Positions 1 through 7,440 of a stretch of DNA of 38,602 bases are shown here, piece after piece (the first letter of the stretch is position 1; each line of letters starts with the position of its first letter). The position numbers were made by a program, and so were the translations under genes. Under the pieces are notes generated by a model. The model ran no database searches. It was not told the DNA's origin and was given only the letters and a program-made list of their open reading frames with translations. The DNA is from Longimicrobiales bacterium (GTDB taxonomy: Bacteria; Gemmatimonadota; Gemmatimonadetes; Longimicrobiales; RSA9): assembly GCA_035461765.1 (NCBI GenBank), contig DATHUY010000062.1, positions 1 through 38,602 of the forward strand, in the 5' to 3' direction.

Positions 1-345
1 GTGCTGCCCTGCACCCGTCTCGGCGATGATGCGGCGCTTGCCCATGCGCCGGGCCAGCAGAATCTGACCCAGCGTGTTGTTGATCTTGTGCGCACCCGTG
101 TGGTTCAGGTCCTCGCGCTTCAGATAGACGACCACGCCCCCCGCCGCGTCACCCAGGCGGCGCGCACGGTACAGCGGCGTCGGCCGTCCGACGTAGTCCC
201 GCAGGAGCTCATCGAGCTCCGCGTGGAACGCCGGGTCCGCGACGGCCGCATCCCAGGCGCTCGTCAGCTCATCCAGCGCGGCGACGAGCGTCTCGGGAAC
301 GAAACGCCCACCGAATGCGCCGAAGCGCGTCAGATCATCCGTCAT
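1..345 (-). CDS. trpB: Tryptophan synthase beta chain, N-terminal part (cut by window edge)
   Basis: This is the PLP-dependent beta subunit that condenses indole with L-serine to give tryptophan, the last step of the pathway. Only the first 115 codons are inside the window. The reading begins [19 protein letters not shown], the usual TrpB opening, and continues through GRPTPLYRA and [16 protein letters not shown]. The last motif contains the lysine that binds PLP. The sequence ends in IAETGAGQH, which lies just inside the conserved core, so the rest of the gene lies to the left of base 1. The ATG has a GAGG ribosome site 7 bases upstream and begins one base after the trpF stop, so the two are likely translationally coupled. 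trpA would be expected next, but it is outside the window. Confidence 0.95.
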   Translation of the reverse strand, partial: MTDDLTRFGAFGGRFVPETLVAALDELTSAWDAAVADPAFHAELDELLRDYVGRPTPLYRARRLGDAAGGVVVYLKREDLNHTGAHKINNTLGQILLARRMGKRRIIAETGAGQH

Positions 346-346
346 C

Positions 347-985
347 TCAAATCCTCGCGCCGCGCGCGGCGGCGATAAATGCATGGATCCCTGCGTGCGA
401 CTTCCGGCCCGGTGCTTCCTCGACGCCCGAGCTGACATCGACCATGGCCGGCCTGAGCAGTGCGACGGCCGCCGCCACATTGCCGGGCGTCAGGCCGCCG
501 GCCACCACCAGCCGGGCGCCGGTGGACACGTCTTCCGCCGCGACGGCGCTCCAGTCGAAGCTCACTCCCGCGCCGCCGTGCGCGCCAGGCGACCAGCCGT
601 CCAGCACCAGCGCGTCCACCTCGTTACCGTACGTGCCGGCACCGCGCACATAGTCCGCGGCATCCCTGACACGAAGGGCCTTCCACACCTCACACGCGAC
701 GCCGGCGCGGACGCGCCGCACGACATCGACCGGCTCGTCTCCGTGCAGCTGCACCGCGTCGAGCGCGAGATCCCGCGCCGCGGCGGCCACCACGGCGGGC
801 TCCGCATCCACGAACACACCGACGCGTCGCGCTCCCGCCGCATCGAAGATAACCGCGGCCTGACCGACGGTCCGCGAGCGGGTACGACCCGGGGCCAGTA
901 TGACACCGATCCAGTCCGCGCCCGCGTCCGCGGCCGCGCGCGCATCGTCCGTGCGACACACGCCGCAGATCTTCACTTCCACCAT
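347..985 (-). CDS. trpF: Phosphoribosylanthranilate isomerase
   Basis: TrpF performs the Amadori rearrangement of N-(5'-phosphoribosyl)anthranilate to CdRP in tryptophan biosynthesis. The protein is about 212 residues, normal for a TIM-barrel TrpF. It opens [20 protein letters not shown], with the catalytic cysteine in KICG. It has AVQLHGDE and the phosphate-binding [10 protein letters not shown], and ends with [15 protein letters not shown], all typical of the family. The frame stays open upstream to 1159 and overlaps trpC, but that extra part is arginine-rich and unlike any TrpF. The ATG at 985 is preceded by GGAG six bases away, so I choose it. It lies 112 bases after the trpC stop, a long gap for an operon in which trpF and trpB are one base apart. 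Confidence 0.95.
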   Translation of the reverse strand: MVEVKICGVCRTDDARAAADAGADWIGVILAPGRTRSRTVGQAAVIFDAAGARRVGVFVDAEPAVVAAAARDLALDAVQLHGDEPVDVVRRVRAGVACEVWKALRVRDAADYVRGAGTYGNEVDALVLDGWSPGAHGGAGVSFDWSAVAAEDVSTGARLVVAGGLTPGNVAAAVALLRPAMVDVSSGVEEAPGRKSHAGIHAFIAAARGARI

Positions 986-1097
986 TACCGGCTCCGTGCG
1001 GTCGCGCGCGCGCTCCGTGCGTCCGCGCGCGCGCCGGCGACCGTCGGCGATACCAGCGCGATCCCTGGCGCGGCCGTCTCCACCGATCCCCGCTCCT

Positions 1098-1910
1098 TCA
1101 TCGCGGGTTGCGCGGCACGGACGAGAATTCGCCGATGAGCGCGGCCGGATCCGCCGCACGCATCAGCGCCTCGCCCACCAGCACCGCATCGACGCCTGAC
1201 GCCGACAGGCGCTCGACATCCGCCGTGGTGTGAATGCCACTCTCACCGACGAGCACGACGTCGGGCGGAAGGTAGCGCGCGAGCCTCTCCGTTACGGCGA
1301 GGTCCGTGGTGAACGTCGCCAGGTCCCGGTTGTTCACGCCGACGATGCGGGCGCCCGCCTTCAGCGCCCGCTCCGTCTCCTCCTCATCGTGCACCTCCAC
1401 CAGCGCCGCGAGCTCGAGCTCCTGTGCGAGCGCGTGGAAGTCGGCCAGCTCGACGTCGTCCAGGATGCGCGTGATCAGCAGTACCGCCGACGCGCCCGCG
1501 GCCCGCGCCTCGTACACCTGCACCGCGTCGATCGTGAAGTCCTTCCGCAGCAGCGGAACCGCCACCGCGTCGGACACCGCCTCCAGATCCGACAGCGTCC
1601 CGCCGAAGAAATCACGGTCGGTCAGGACGCTGATGCCCGCCGCACCGGCGCCGGCATACGCCTCCGCCACCGCGACCGCCGGCGCGTCCGTCCGGATCTC
1701 ACCCGACGACGGCGAGCGGCGCTTCACCTCGGCGATCACGCCTACGGTGGGCCGCGACCGGAGCGCCTCTTCGAACCCGGGCGCAGGCGCCCGCGACTCC
1801 GCCCGGCGGCGCACGCCGCCGGCATCCCGCCTCAGCGCCGTCACCTCCCGGTGCTTGACTTCCACGATCTGGCGGAGCACGCCGGACAAATCTCTTGCGT
1901 TTCGGTTCAC
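1098..1910 (-). CDS. trpC: Indole-3-glycerol-phosphate synthase
   Basis: TrpC closes the indole ring by decarboxylating and dehydrating CdRP to indole-3-glycerol phosphate. The 270-residue protein has the expected VIAEVKRRSPSSG motif with the catalytic lysine, VLTDRDFFGG, LLRKDFTID, the VGVNNRDL motif and VGESGI near the end. The reading starts at a GTG (1910). A second in-frame GTG at 1880 (residue 11) would also give a normal TrpC N-terminus. No good ribosome site precedes either. A TATACC box ends 6 bases before the 1910 GTG, so a leaderless mRNA is possible. The start lies inside the lexA promoter region, so transcription of the two genes is physically linked. Confidence 0.95.
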   Translation of the reverse strand: MNRNARDLSGVLRQIVEVKHREVTALRRDAGGVRRRAESRAPAPGFEEALRSRPTVGVIAEVKRRSPSSGEIRTDAPAVAVAEAYAGAGAAGISVLTDRDFFGGTLSDLEAVSDAVAVPLLRKDFTIDAVQVYEARAAGASAVLLITRILDDVELADFHALAQELELAALVEVHDEEETERALKAGARIVGVNNRDLATFTTDLAVTERLARYLPPDVVLVGESGIHTTADVERLSASGVDAVLVGEALMRAADPAALIGEFSSVPRNPR

Positions 1911-1943
1911 CTTCGGGTATACTGCCTTTCGGTTGTTCTTCGG
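1895..1943 (+). promoter_or_regulatory. lexA promoter with a pair of operator-like direct repeats
   Basis: TTGCGT (1895-1900) and TATACT (1918-1923) are separated by exactly 17 bases, a good sigma-70 type promoter directed at lexA; the expected start is near 1930. Two 16-base direct repeats of the form TTCGGTT-N4-CTTCGG lie at 1901-1916 and 1928-1943. They match at 13 of 16 positions and flank the -10 box, an arrangement that suits repressor binding. The -35 box overlaps the first codons of the divergent trpC. LexA usually represses its own gene, but the repeat does not match the E. coli or B. subtilis SOS box, so assigning it to LexA is inference. Confidence 0.6.
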
Positions 1944-2022
1944 CTTCCGGATCCAGCGCGCGCGGCGGACGGCGCGCCCGGACCCGGGGCCACGATCCGA
2001 GCCTGAACGGAGAGGCGTCGAG

Positions 2023-2631
2023 ATGCCGTTGACGAAGCGTCAGAAAGAGATCCTCGATTTTCTCGAGTTGTTTCTGGCTGAGTACGGGTACCCGCCGAGC
2101 TACGAAGAGATCGCGCGGAACTTCGGCTACACGTCACTCGCGACGGTGCACGAGCATCTCGAGAATCTGAGCGACAAGGGGTACATCCGAAAGAGCCGGA
2201 ATTCGAGCCGTTCGATCGAGCTGGTCCCGGCGGGTGGCGGGGTGAGTGCGGTGGAGCTGCCGCTGCTGGGCATGGTGGCGGCGGGCCAGCCGATCGAAGC
2301 GGTGGCCGAAGAGGAGAGTGTTGCGGTGCCGGAAGATCTGGTGGGGCGCAGCGGCCGGCATTACGTGCTGAAGGTCCGTGGCGACTCGATGATCGACGAA
2401 CAGATCCGTGACGGCGACTACGTGATCGTGAACTCACGCAACAGTGCCGACAACGGTGAGATGGTGGTGGCGCTGGTACACGGTGATTCCGCGACGGTGA
2501 AGAAGTTCTATCGCGAGCGTGACGGCCGGGTGCGGCTGCAGCCGGCGAACGTGACGATGTCTCCGATGTTCTTTCCGTCGGAGGAAGTGATGGTCCAGGG
2601 GGTGGTGGTCGGCGTCATCAGGAGGTATTGA
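2023..2631 (+). CDS. lexA: LexA repressor (SOS regulator, autoproteolytic)
   Basis: LexA represses DNA-damage genes and cleaves itself when stimulated by RecA filaments. The 202-residue protein has an N-terminal winged helix (LTKRQKEILDFLELF, then YPPSYEEIARNFGYTSLAT). The C-terminal S24-type peptidase domain contains the Ala87-Gly88 cleavage site in GMVAAGQP, catalytic Ser122 in RGDSMI and Lys160 in SATVKKF. The open frame continues far upstream to 1306, but that stretch is antisense to trpC and low in complexity. The ATG at 2023 has GGAGAGG seven bases before it. The gene sits inside a tryptophan gene cluster on the opposite strand. It is immediately followed by a small ORF that probably shares its mRNA. 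Confidence 0.97.
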   Translation: MPLTKRQKEILDFLELFLAEYGYPPSYEEIARNFGYTSLATVHEHLENLSDKGYIRKSRNSSRSIELVPAGGGVSAVELPLLGMVAAGQPIEAVAEEESVAVPEDLVGRSGRHYVLKVRGDSMIDEQIRDGDYVIVNSRNSADNGEMVVALVHGDSATVKKFYRERDGRVRLQPANVTMSPMFFPSEEVMVQGVVVGVIRRY

Positions 2632-2632
2632 G

Positions 2633-2758
2633 ATGCGAAAGCGCACGTTCATGGTGGGTCGTACGACGGGCCGTAACACACTGGTGGTGTTCGTGAGTCT
2701 GATGAAGAGCCCGATCGCGGGGCCGTTCACGGTGAGGGCGGTCGTTTCGTCCAACTGA
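2633..2758 (+). CDS. Unrecognised 41-residue small protein downstream of lexA
   Basis: This ORF begins one base after the lexA stop (TGAGATG) and is preceded by AGGAGGT at 2620-2626, a near-perfect ribosome site 7 bases from the ATG. That site lies within the last lexA codons, so translation is probably coupled to lexA. The product starts MRKRTFMVGRTTGRN, is basic at the N-terminus, has a short hydrophobic stretch (TLVVFVSLM) and ends VRAVVSSN. I do not recognise it as any family. The hydrophobic run is too short for a confident membrane segment. It could be a real SOS-induced small protein or a short non-functional reading that exploits a chance ribosome site. The ribosome site and spacing are the main evidence. 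Confidence 0.55.
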   Translation: MRKRTFMVGRTTGRNTLVVFVSLMKSPIAGPFTVRAVVSSN

Positions 2759-2760
2759 AA

Positions 2761-2928
2761 TCGGACGCGGCACGTCGATCGGACGCGGCACCTCGATCGG
2801 ACGCGGCACCCACTTTTCCGGACGGCTCATCCGCGCAGGCTCGTGTCCCGGTGCGAAAGCAAACGCTTACGCGCCGGGACATTTCTTTGTCGGAATGAGC
2901 CGTTCTGAAGAACGGGTGCCGCGTCCGA
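2761..2928. repeat. Foldback repeat, copy A: three 18-bp tandem units plus long inverted repeat
   Basis: Three 18-base units beginning TCGGACGCGGCAC run head to tail at 2761-2814. The third forms the left arm of an inverted repeat: 2797-2811 pairs perfectly over 15 bases with 2914-2928. Pairing continues imperfectly inward through an ACGGCTCAT block, giving arms of about 37 bases. Nested inside is a second stem at 2844-2881: TGTCCCGG and CCGGGACA at its base, AAGC/GCTT at the top and an AAAC loop. The element lies between the convergent 3' ends of the lexA operon and trpD, so it may act as a bidirectional terminator. Its outer arm recurs at 6414-6542. Confidence 0.8.
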
Positions 2929-2931
2929 CGG

Positions 2932-4005
2932 TCAGTGTGCGGGCGCGGCGGCTTTGGCCGCATCGCGCAGACGGTCCAGCGCCTCGAGCGCCCGACCGGA
3001 ATCGATGCTCTGCTCCGCGACATCGAACGCGGACTGGACGGAGTCGGCGAGCCCCGCGACGTATATGGCCGCGGCGGCATTGACGCTGACAGCGGCCCGG
3101 GCCACATCCGGAGCCTCGCCGCGCAGGACGCGGAGCACCATGCGCGCATTGTCCACGGGGTCGCCGCCCGCGAGGCCGGCGGGATCGAGATCGCGCCCCG
3201 GCAGCATCTCGCGGAAATCGATCGTCGTGGACGTGATCGCGCCATCGCGCACATCGAGCATGCGCGTGGCCCCGATGGGACTCAGCTCATCAATGCCCGG
3301 CTCGCCGTGCACGACGAGCGCATGGACATGGCCCAGCTCGCGGAGCGCTGCTGCAATCAGCTCGAGCAGGGCCGGATCGGACACACCGACCACCTGCCGT
3401 CGCGCGCCGGCAGGATTCGTGAGCGGTCCGAGCAGGTTCATGATGGTCGGCATGCGCAGCTCCCGTCGCACCGGTGCCACGTGTCGCATGGCCGGATGGA
3501 GGAGCGGTGCGAACATGAAGACGAGCCCCGCTCGTTCGAGCACGTCCGCCATGCCGTCCGGCGAGAGCTCGATCGGCACGTCGAGCGCTTCCAGGATGTC
3601 GGCGCTGCCGCAGCGTGAGCTGAACGACCGGTTGCCGTGCTTGGCGATGCGAACGCCGGCGCCGGCCGCGACGAATGCGGCCGCCGTCGAGATGTTGAAC
3701 GTCGTGAGTGCGCCGCCTCCGGTCCCGCAGGTATCCACCAGCTGGTCCGGGTCCGACGCCGGCACGGGAATCATTGCCCGGCGCAGCGCGCGCACACCGC
3801 CCGCCACCTCTTCCGCCGTTTCACGCCGTGCCTTCATGGCGACGAGGAGCGCCGCGATCTGCACGGGTGTGGCACGGCCCTCCATCACCACATTGAAAGC
3901 CGCCTCGGCATCGGCGCCGTCGAGCCTGCCCTCTCCTGCGGCGCGCGCGATGAGCGAGCCGAGGTCCGGCAGCTCATCTTCCTGGCTGTCTGATCCGGTG
4001 CCCAT
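2932..4005 (-). CDS. trpD: Anthranilate phosphoribosyltransferase
   Basis: TrpD transfers the phosphoribosyl group of PRPP to anthranilate, the step before TrpF. The protein is about 357 residues from the ATG at 4005, slightly longer than usual because of an acidic N-terminal extension. It has the family signatures DTCGTGGGALTTFNIST (PRPP and anthranilate site), KHGNRSFSSRCGSADILEAL and the MNLLGPLTNPA motif. The open frame extends to 4086 but the extra residues are not TrpD-like. No strong ribosome site is seen. A CATACT box at 4021-4026 could be a -10 giving a short leader. The gene is separated from trpC by lexA and the foldback repeat, so it is probably transcribed on its own. Confidence 0.95.
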   Translation of the reverse strand: MGTGSDSQEDELPDLGSLIARAAGEGRLDGADAEAAFNVVMEGRATPVQIAALLVAMKARRETAEEVAGGVRALRRAMIPVPASDPDQLVDTCGTGGGALTTFNISTAAAFVAAGAGVRIAKHGNRSFSSRCGSADILEALDVPIELSPDGMADVLERAGLVFMFAPLLHPAMRHVAPVRRELRMPTIMNLLGPLTNPAGARRQVVGVSDPALLELIAAALRELGHVHALVVHGEPGIDELSPIGATRMLDVRDGAITSTTIDFREMLPGRDLDPAGLAGGDPVDNARMVLRVLRGEAPDVARAAVSVNAAAAIYVAGLADSVQSAFDVAEQSIDSGRALEALDRLRDAAKAAAPAH

Positions 4006-4129
4006 GGAGCATTCTGAACGAGTATGACGCGTGGCCGGATGCCGTGCGCGGCCAGAAGGCGTACCGCACCAGCGCCCGTTAGGCAAGTGCGGGATCGGCT
4101 GACTGCCGCCTCCACGTCGCTGTCAAACC

Positions 4130-4157
4130 TTGCAGCGCGGGCCCGCGACCTTAATCT
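4130..4157 (+). promoter_or_regulatory. Promoter of the threonine catabolic operon with a palindrome in the spacer
   Basis: TTGCAG (4130-4135) and TAATCT (4152-4157) are 16 bases apart. The spacer contains a perfect 12-base palindrome, CGCGGGCCCGCG, at 4136-4147. Such a position suits a repressor or a spacer-binding activator, though a GC-rich palindrome can occur by chance here. The predicted transcript would have a leader of about 42 bases before the ATG at 4206. Confidence 0.45.
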
Positions 4158-4205
4158 AAGCGCGCCGCCGGCGCAGGTGCCGGCCGATTCCGCCTGGAGC
4201 AGTTG

Positions 4206-5177
4206 ATGAAGAGAATTCTGGTGACCGGGGCCGCGGGCCAGGTCGGTACCGAGCTGGTGCCGGCGCTGCGGGCCGCTTACGGCGAGGACGCCGTGCTGGC
4301 TACCGACGTGCGCCGGCCCGATGCCGGGTCGCTCACGGAAGGGCCGTTCGAAGTGCTCGACTGCCTCGACGCCGCTGCCGTCGGCGATGCGGTGCGCCGT
4401 CATCGTGCGGATGCCATCTATCATCTCGCCGCGCTGCTCTCCGCTTCGGCGGAACGGAAGCCTCAGCTCGCGTACGAAGTGAACATGGGCACGCTGATGA
4501 ACGTGCTCGAGGTCGCGCGCGAGGCGGCGTGCGCCGTGTTTACGCCGAGCTCCATCGGTGCGTTCGGCCCCGGCACTCCCCCCGATCCCGCGCCGCAGGA
4601 CACGATCCAGCGGCCGAGCACCATGTACGGCGTCACGAAGGTCGCGGGCGAGCTGCTGTGTGACTACTACCACACGCGGTTCAATGTGGACACGCGCGGC
4701 CTGCGCTTCCCCGGTCTGATCTCATACGTCGCGCCGCCGGGTGGCGGCACGACGGATTACGCGGTGGAGATCTTCTACGAAGCTCTCGAGCACGGTCGCT
4801 ACACCTGCTTCCTGTCGGCGGACACCCAGCTCGACATGATGTACATGCCGGACGCAGTACGTGCAGCGATCGACGTGATGGAGGCAGATCCGGCGCGCCT
4901 GAAGCATCGCAACGCGTTCAACGTGACGGCGATGCAGCTGACGCCCGCAACGCTCGCGGAGGCGATCCGGACGGAGCTGCCCGGCTTCGAGATCACGTAC
5001 GACGTCGACCCCGTGAGGCAGCGCATCGCCGAATCGTGGCCGCGCCGCATCGATGACAGCGCAGCGCGCAGCGAATGGGGCTGGAGCCATCGCTACGATC
5101 TGGCTTCGATGACCAAAGACATGCTGAGTCACCTCAGAATCAAGCTCGGCGCGGGCGCCGGCAACACAGGGAGCTGA
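4206..5177 (+). CDS. L-threonine 3-dehydrogenase, NAD-dependent epimerase-fold type
   Basis: This is a short-chain extended dehydrogenase that probably oxidises L-threonine to 2-amino-3-ketobutyrate with NAD. The 323-residue protein has the N-terminal Rossmann motif VTGAAGQVGTELV, a serine in FTPSSIGAFGP and the catalytic pair Tyr141/Lys145 in YGVTK. It also has the RFPGLISY stretch and the late MMYMPDAVRA block seen in this threonine dehydrogenase family. The partner gene two bases downstream is the ligase that uses its product, which makes the assignment firm against other epimerases. The ATG at 4206 has GGAG six bases upstream; the frame opens one codon earlier at a TTG. The enzyme is unrelated to the zinc-dependent Tdh of E. 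coli. Confidence 0.88.
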   Translation: MKRILVTGAAGQVGTELVPALRAAYGEDAVLATDVRRPDAGSLTEGPFEVLDCLDAAAVGDAVRRHRADAIYHLAALLSASAERKPQLAYEVNMGTLMNVLEVAREAACAVFTPSSIGAFGPGTPPDPAPQDTIQRPSTMYGVTKVAGELLCDYYHTRFNVDTRGLRFPGLISYVAPPGGGTTDYAVEIFYEALEHGRYTCFLSADTQLDMMYMPDAVRAAIDVMEADPARLKHRNAFNVTAMQLTPATLAEAIRTELPGFEITYDVDPVRQRIAESWPRRIDDSAARSEWGWSHRYDLASMTKDMLSHLRIKLGAGAGNTGS

Positions 5178-5179
5178 AG

Positions 5180-6406
5180 ATGCCGCTCGATCGGGTCGCA
5201 GGAGTCCTCGCGGCGCACGTCTCCGACCTGGAGGAGCGCGGCACGGCAAAAGGGGCGGAGACGGTCGTGACCGAGGTGGTACGCCCGCGCGAGGGGCGCG
5301 GACCGCGCTTCCGGCTGAAGGGTGCCGGCCAGCGCGAGTTCCTGCGCATGAACTCGAACTCCTATCTCGGCATGTCGTTGCATCTCGACGTGATCGCCGC
5401 CGAGGAAGAAGCGGCGCAGCGGTACGGTGCGGGACCCGGTGCGGTGCGCTTCATCAGCGGCACGTATGACGCACACGTCGAGCTGGAGCGCCGTCTCGCA
5501 GAGTTCCACACGCGCGAAGCGGCCATGATCTTCAGCTCCGCCTACGCGACCGTTGTCAGCACGATCGTACCGCTCACGACGGACCGCACGATCCTCATCA
5601 GCGACGAGCTCAATCACAACTGCATCATCAACGCGATGCGGCTCTCCCGTCCGCTCGACAAGGCGGTGTACGGCCATTCGAACATGTCGCAGCTGCGCGC
5701 AGCGCTCGAGAGCGCCTCCACCCGCGATGCCGCGCGCGCCATCGTCGTGACGGACGGCATCTTCAGCATGCGCGGCGATCACGCTCCGCTCGCCGAGGTC
5801 ATGGACCTCGCGGCGCAGTTCGATGACCGCTTCCCGGAGAACGTCATCGTCGTGGTGGACGACTCTCACGGCGTGGGCGCGTTCGGCCCCACCGGGCGGG
5901 GCACCGAGGAGTACACGTCGGCTCCGCCCGCGGATGTCCTGGTCGGCACGCTCGGCAAGGCGTTCGGCGTGAATGGCGGATACGTGACGTCACGCGAGGC
6001 CGTCATTCGTTACCTGCGCGAGACCGCGCCCATGTACATCTATTCGAATCCGATCACGCCCGCCGAGGCGAGCGCTGCGCTGAAATCGCTCGAGCTGCTG
6101 GACAGCCCCGCCGGCCGGGAGCTGCTGGAGCGCCTGCGCACGCTCACGAAGCGCTTCGAGGATGGACTGGTCCGTCTCGGTTTTGAGGTGATTCCGGGCG
6201 AGCATCCTGTCGTCCCGCTGATGGTACGGGACACGGCGCGCACGCGCGCGCTCGTCGCGCACCTGAAGGAGAACGGCGTGCTGGCCACGGGGCTGGCCTT
6301 CCCTGTCGTCCCGCGTGGTGACGAGGAGATCCGGTTCCAGGTGAATGCGGACCATACGGAGGGCGATATCGACGAGGTGCTCGACGTGCTGTCCCGGTTC
6401 GGCTGA
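5180..6406 (+). CDS. kbl: Glycine C-acetyltransferase (2-amino-3-ketobutyrate CoA ligase)
   Basis: Kbl cleaves 2-amino-3-ketobutyrate with CoA to glycine and acetyl-CoA, completing threonine breakdown started by the gene just upstream. The 408-residue protein is an alpha-oxoamine synthase with FLRMNSNSYLGM near the start and GAGPGAVRFISGTYDAHVEL. Further on are SDELNHNCI, VVDDSHGVGAFGPTGRG and the PLP lysine, Lys260, in GTLGKAFGVNGGY. It then has YIYSNPITPA and a C-terminal FPVVPRGDEEIRFQVNADHT. The start at 5180 has AGGGAG six bases upstream and lies two bases after the preceding stop. Other oxoamine synthases (KBL versus serine palmitoyltransferase or BioF) are possible by fold, but the neighbour settles it. 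Confidence 0.92.
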   Translation: MPLDRVAGVLAAHVSDLEERGTAKGAETVVTEVVRPREGRGPRFRLKGAGQREFLRMNSNSYLGMSLHLDVIAAEEEAAQRYGAGPGAVRFISGTYDAHVELERRLAEFHTREAAMIFSSAYATVVSTIVPLTTDRTILISDELNHNCIINAMRLSRPLDKAVYGHSNMSQLRAALESASTRDAARAIVVTDGIFSMRGDHAPLAEVMDLAAQFDDRFPENVIVVVDDSHGVGAFGPTGRGTEEYTSAPPADVLVGTLGKAFGVNGGYVTSREAVIRYLRETAPMYIYSNPITPAEASAALKSLELLDSPAGRELLERLRTLTKRFEDGLVRLGFEVIPGEHPVVPLMVRDTARTRALVAHLKENGVLATGLAFPVVPRGDEEIRFQVNADHTEGDIDEVLDVLSRFG

Positions 6407-6413
6407 CTCAGTC

Positions 6414-6542
6414 GGACGCGGAACCCACTCTGCAGAACGGCTCGGGCCCGCATGGCCGGGACGCGCGGAGACATGCGGAACCCCGCTCCCGGTGACATTC
6501 GCATGTCCCGGCAGGCCGTTCTGCAGAATGGGTTCCGCGTCC
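6414..6542. repeat. Foldback repeat, copy B
   Basis: Two 28-base arms (6414-6441 and 6515-6542) match as an inverted repeat at 27 of 28 positions. They begin GGACGCGGAACCCA and contain a PstI-like CTGCAG and ACGGC. Inside, CCGGGAC (6456-6462) pairs with GTCCCGG (6505-6511), with a further ACATGCG/CGCATGT stem within. The outer arm closely matches that of the element at 2797-2928, so the two are members of one family. The inner stem has the opposite polarity here. It lies just after kbl and before the truA promoter, so it could end the kbl transcript. Confidence 0.8.
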
Positions 6543-6574
6543 GCTGCCTCCGACGCCTCCGGCTGCGGGCGGCG

Positions 6575-6602
6575 TTGACACCCTGTCGCACGCGCGTAGC
6601 TT
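6575..6602 (+). promoter_or_regulatory. Promoter of the truA-pur operon, at the start codon
   Basis: A consensus TTGACA (6575-6580) is followed after 16 bases by TAGCTT (6597-6602). Counting seven bases past the -10 puts the transcription start at 6609-6610, the very position of the in-frame GTG at 6610. The first ATG is 12 bases later. A leaderless or almost leaderless mRNA is therefore predicted, consistent with the lack of a ribosome site. Confidence 0.6.
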
Positions 6603-6609
6603 TCGGCCG

Positions 6610-7440
6610 GTGAGCGCGCGCATGGAGGCGGACGAGCACCGGGTGAAGCTGACGCTGCACTACGACGGCGGTGGTTTCGCCGGCTGGCAGGTGCAGCGCG
6701 AAGCGCGGACGGTACAGGCCGAGCTGGAAGCGGCACTGCTGCGCCTGACGGGACGCGCGACGCGCGTCACCGGAGCGGGCCGGACGGACGCCGGTGTCCA
6801 CGCGACGGGCCAGGTCGTGGGTGTTGTCGTGCCGGAGCGCTGGACTCCGCAGGAGCTCAGGCGCGCGCTCAACGCAGTACTGCCGCGGGACGTGTGGGTG
6901 GCGGAGGCATGTGCGGCCGCGCCGGGCTTTCACGCGCGGTACGATGCGGTTGCCCGGGGGTACATATACAGGATCGGCACAGCCGATAGTTCGCGCTCGC
7001 CGTTCGTGCGGCGCTGGTGCTGGCCGCTCGCTCAGACGGTGCCGCTGGACCGGCTGAACGATGCGGCCGCTCGCTTTCACGGCGAGCACTCGTTCCGGGC
7101 GTTCGCCAAGGCAGGGCAGCCGCACCGCGGCGAGTACTGCACGGTGCACACGGCATACTGGCGCGAAGCGTCGAGCTCGACTGTCACGTTTCACGTGGTC
7201 GCCAACCGGTTCCTGCACCACATGGTGCGGTACATGGTGGGCACGATGGTGGAAGTCGGCAGCGGACGCCGGCCGGCGGCGCACATCGACGCGCTGCTGC
7301 AGAACGAGCCGGACGTGGTGACATCGCGACCGGCACCAGCGGCAGGGTTGTACCTGACACGCGTGTATTACGACACGACGCAGATCGCCACACACGAAGA
7401 CTGGAGCACCGGGAACGCAGCCGATGAAATTCTTTCTTGA
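6610..7440 (+). CDS. truA: tRNA pseudouridine(38-40) synthase
   Basis: TruA converts uridines 38-40 of the tRNA anticodon arm to pseudouridine. The protein (276 residues from GTG, 272 from the ATG at 6622) has [14 protein letters not shown] and the catalytic aspartate, Asp60, in [15 protein letters not shown]. It continues with [16 protein letters not shown], the HSFRAFAK block and [17 protein letters not shown]. These are in the normal order and spacing. The exact start is unsure: the GTG coincides with the predicted transcription start and the ATG has only a 12-base leader. The last 17 bases overlap the next gene, so the two are likely co-translated. Confidence 0.93.
   Translation: MSARMEADEHRVKLTLHYDGGGFAGWQVQREARTVQAELEAALLRLTGRATRVTGAGRTDAGVHATGQVVGVVVPERWTPQELRRALNAVLPRDVWVAEACAAAPGFHARYDAVARGYIYRIGTADSSRSPFVRRWCWPLAQTVPLDRLNDAAARFHGEHSFRAFAKAGQPHRGEYCTVHTAYWREASSSTVTFHVVANRFLHHMVRYMVGTMVEVGSGRRPAAHIDALLQNEPDVVTSRPAPAAGLYLTRVYYDTTQIATHEDWSTGNAADEILS

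Noticed and set aside
1098-1159. Longer TrpF start overlapping trpC
   Set aside because: The 58 extra residues are Arg-Gly-Ala rich and unlike TrpF, and a good ribosome site precedes the ATG at 985.
2761-2814. Tandem 18-bp units considered as a CRISPR fragment
   Set aside because: The units are contiguous with no spacers, and one of them forms an arm of the foldback element.
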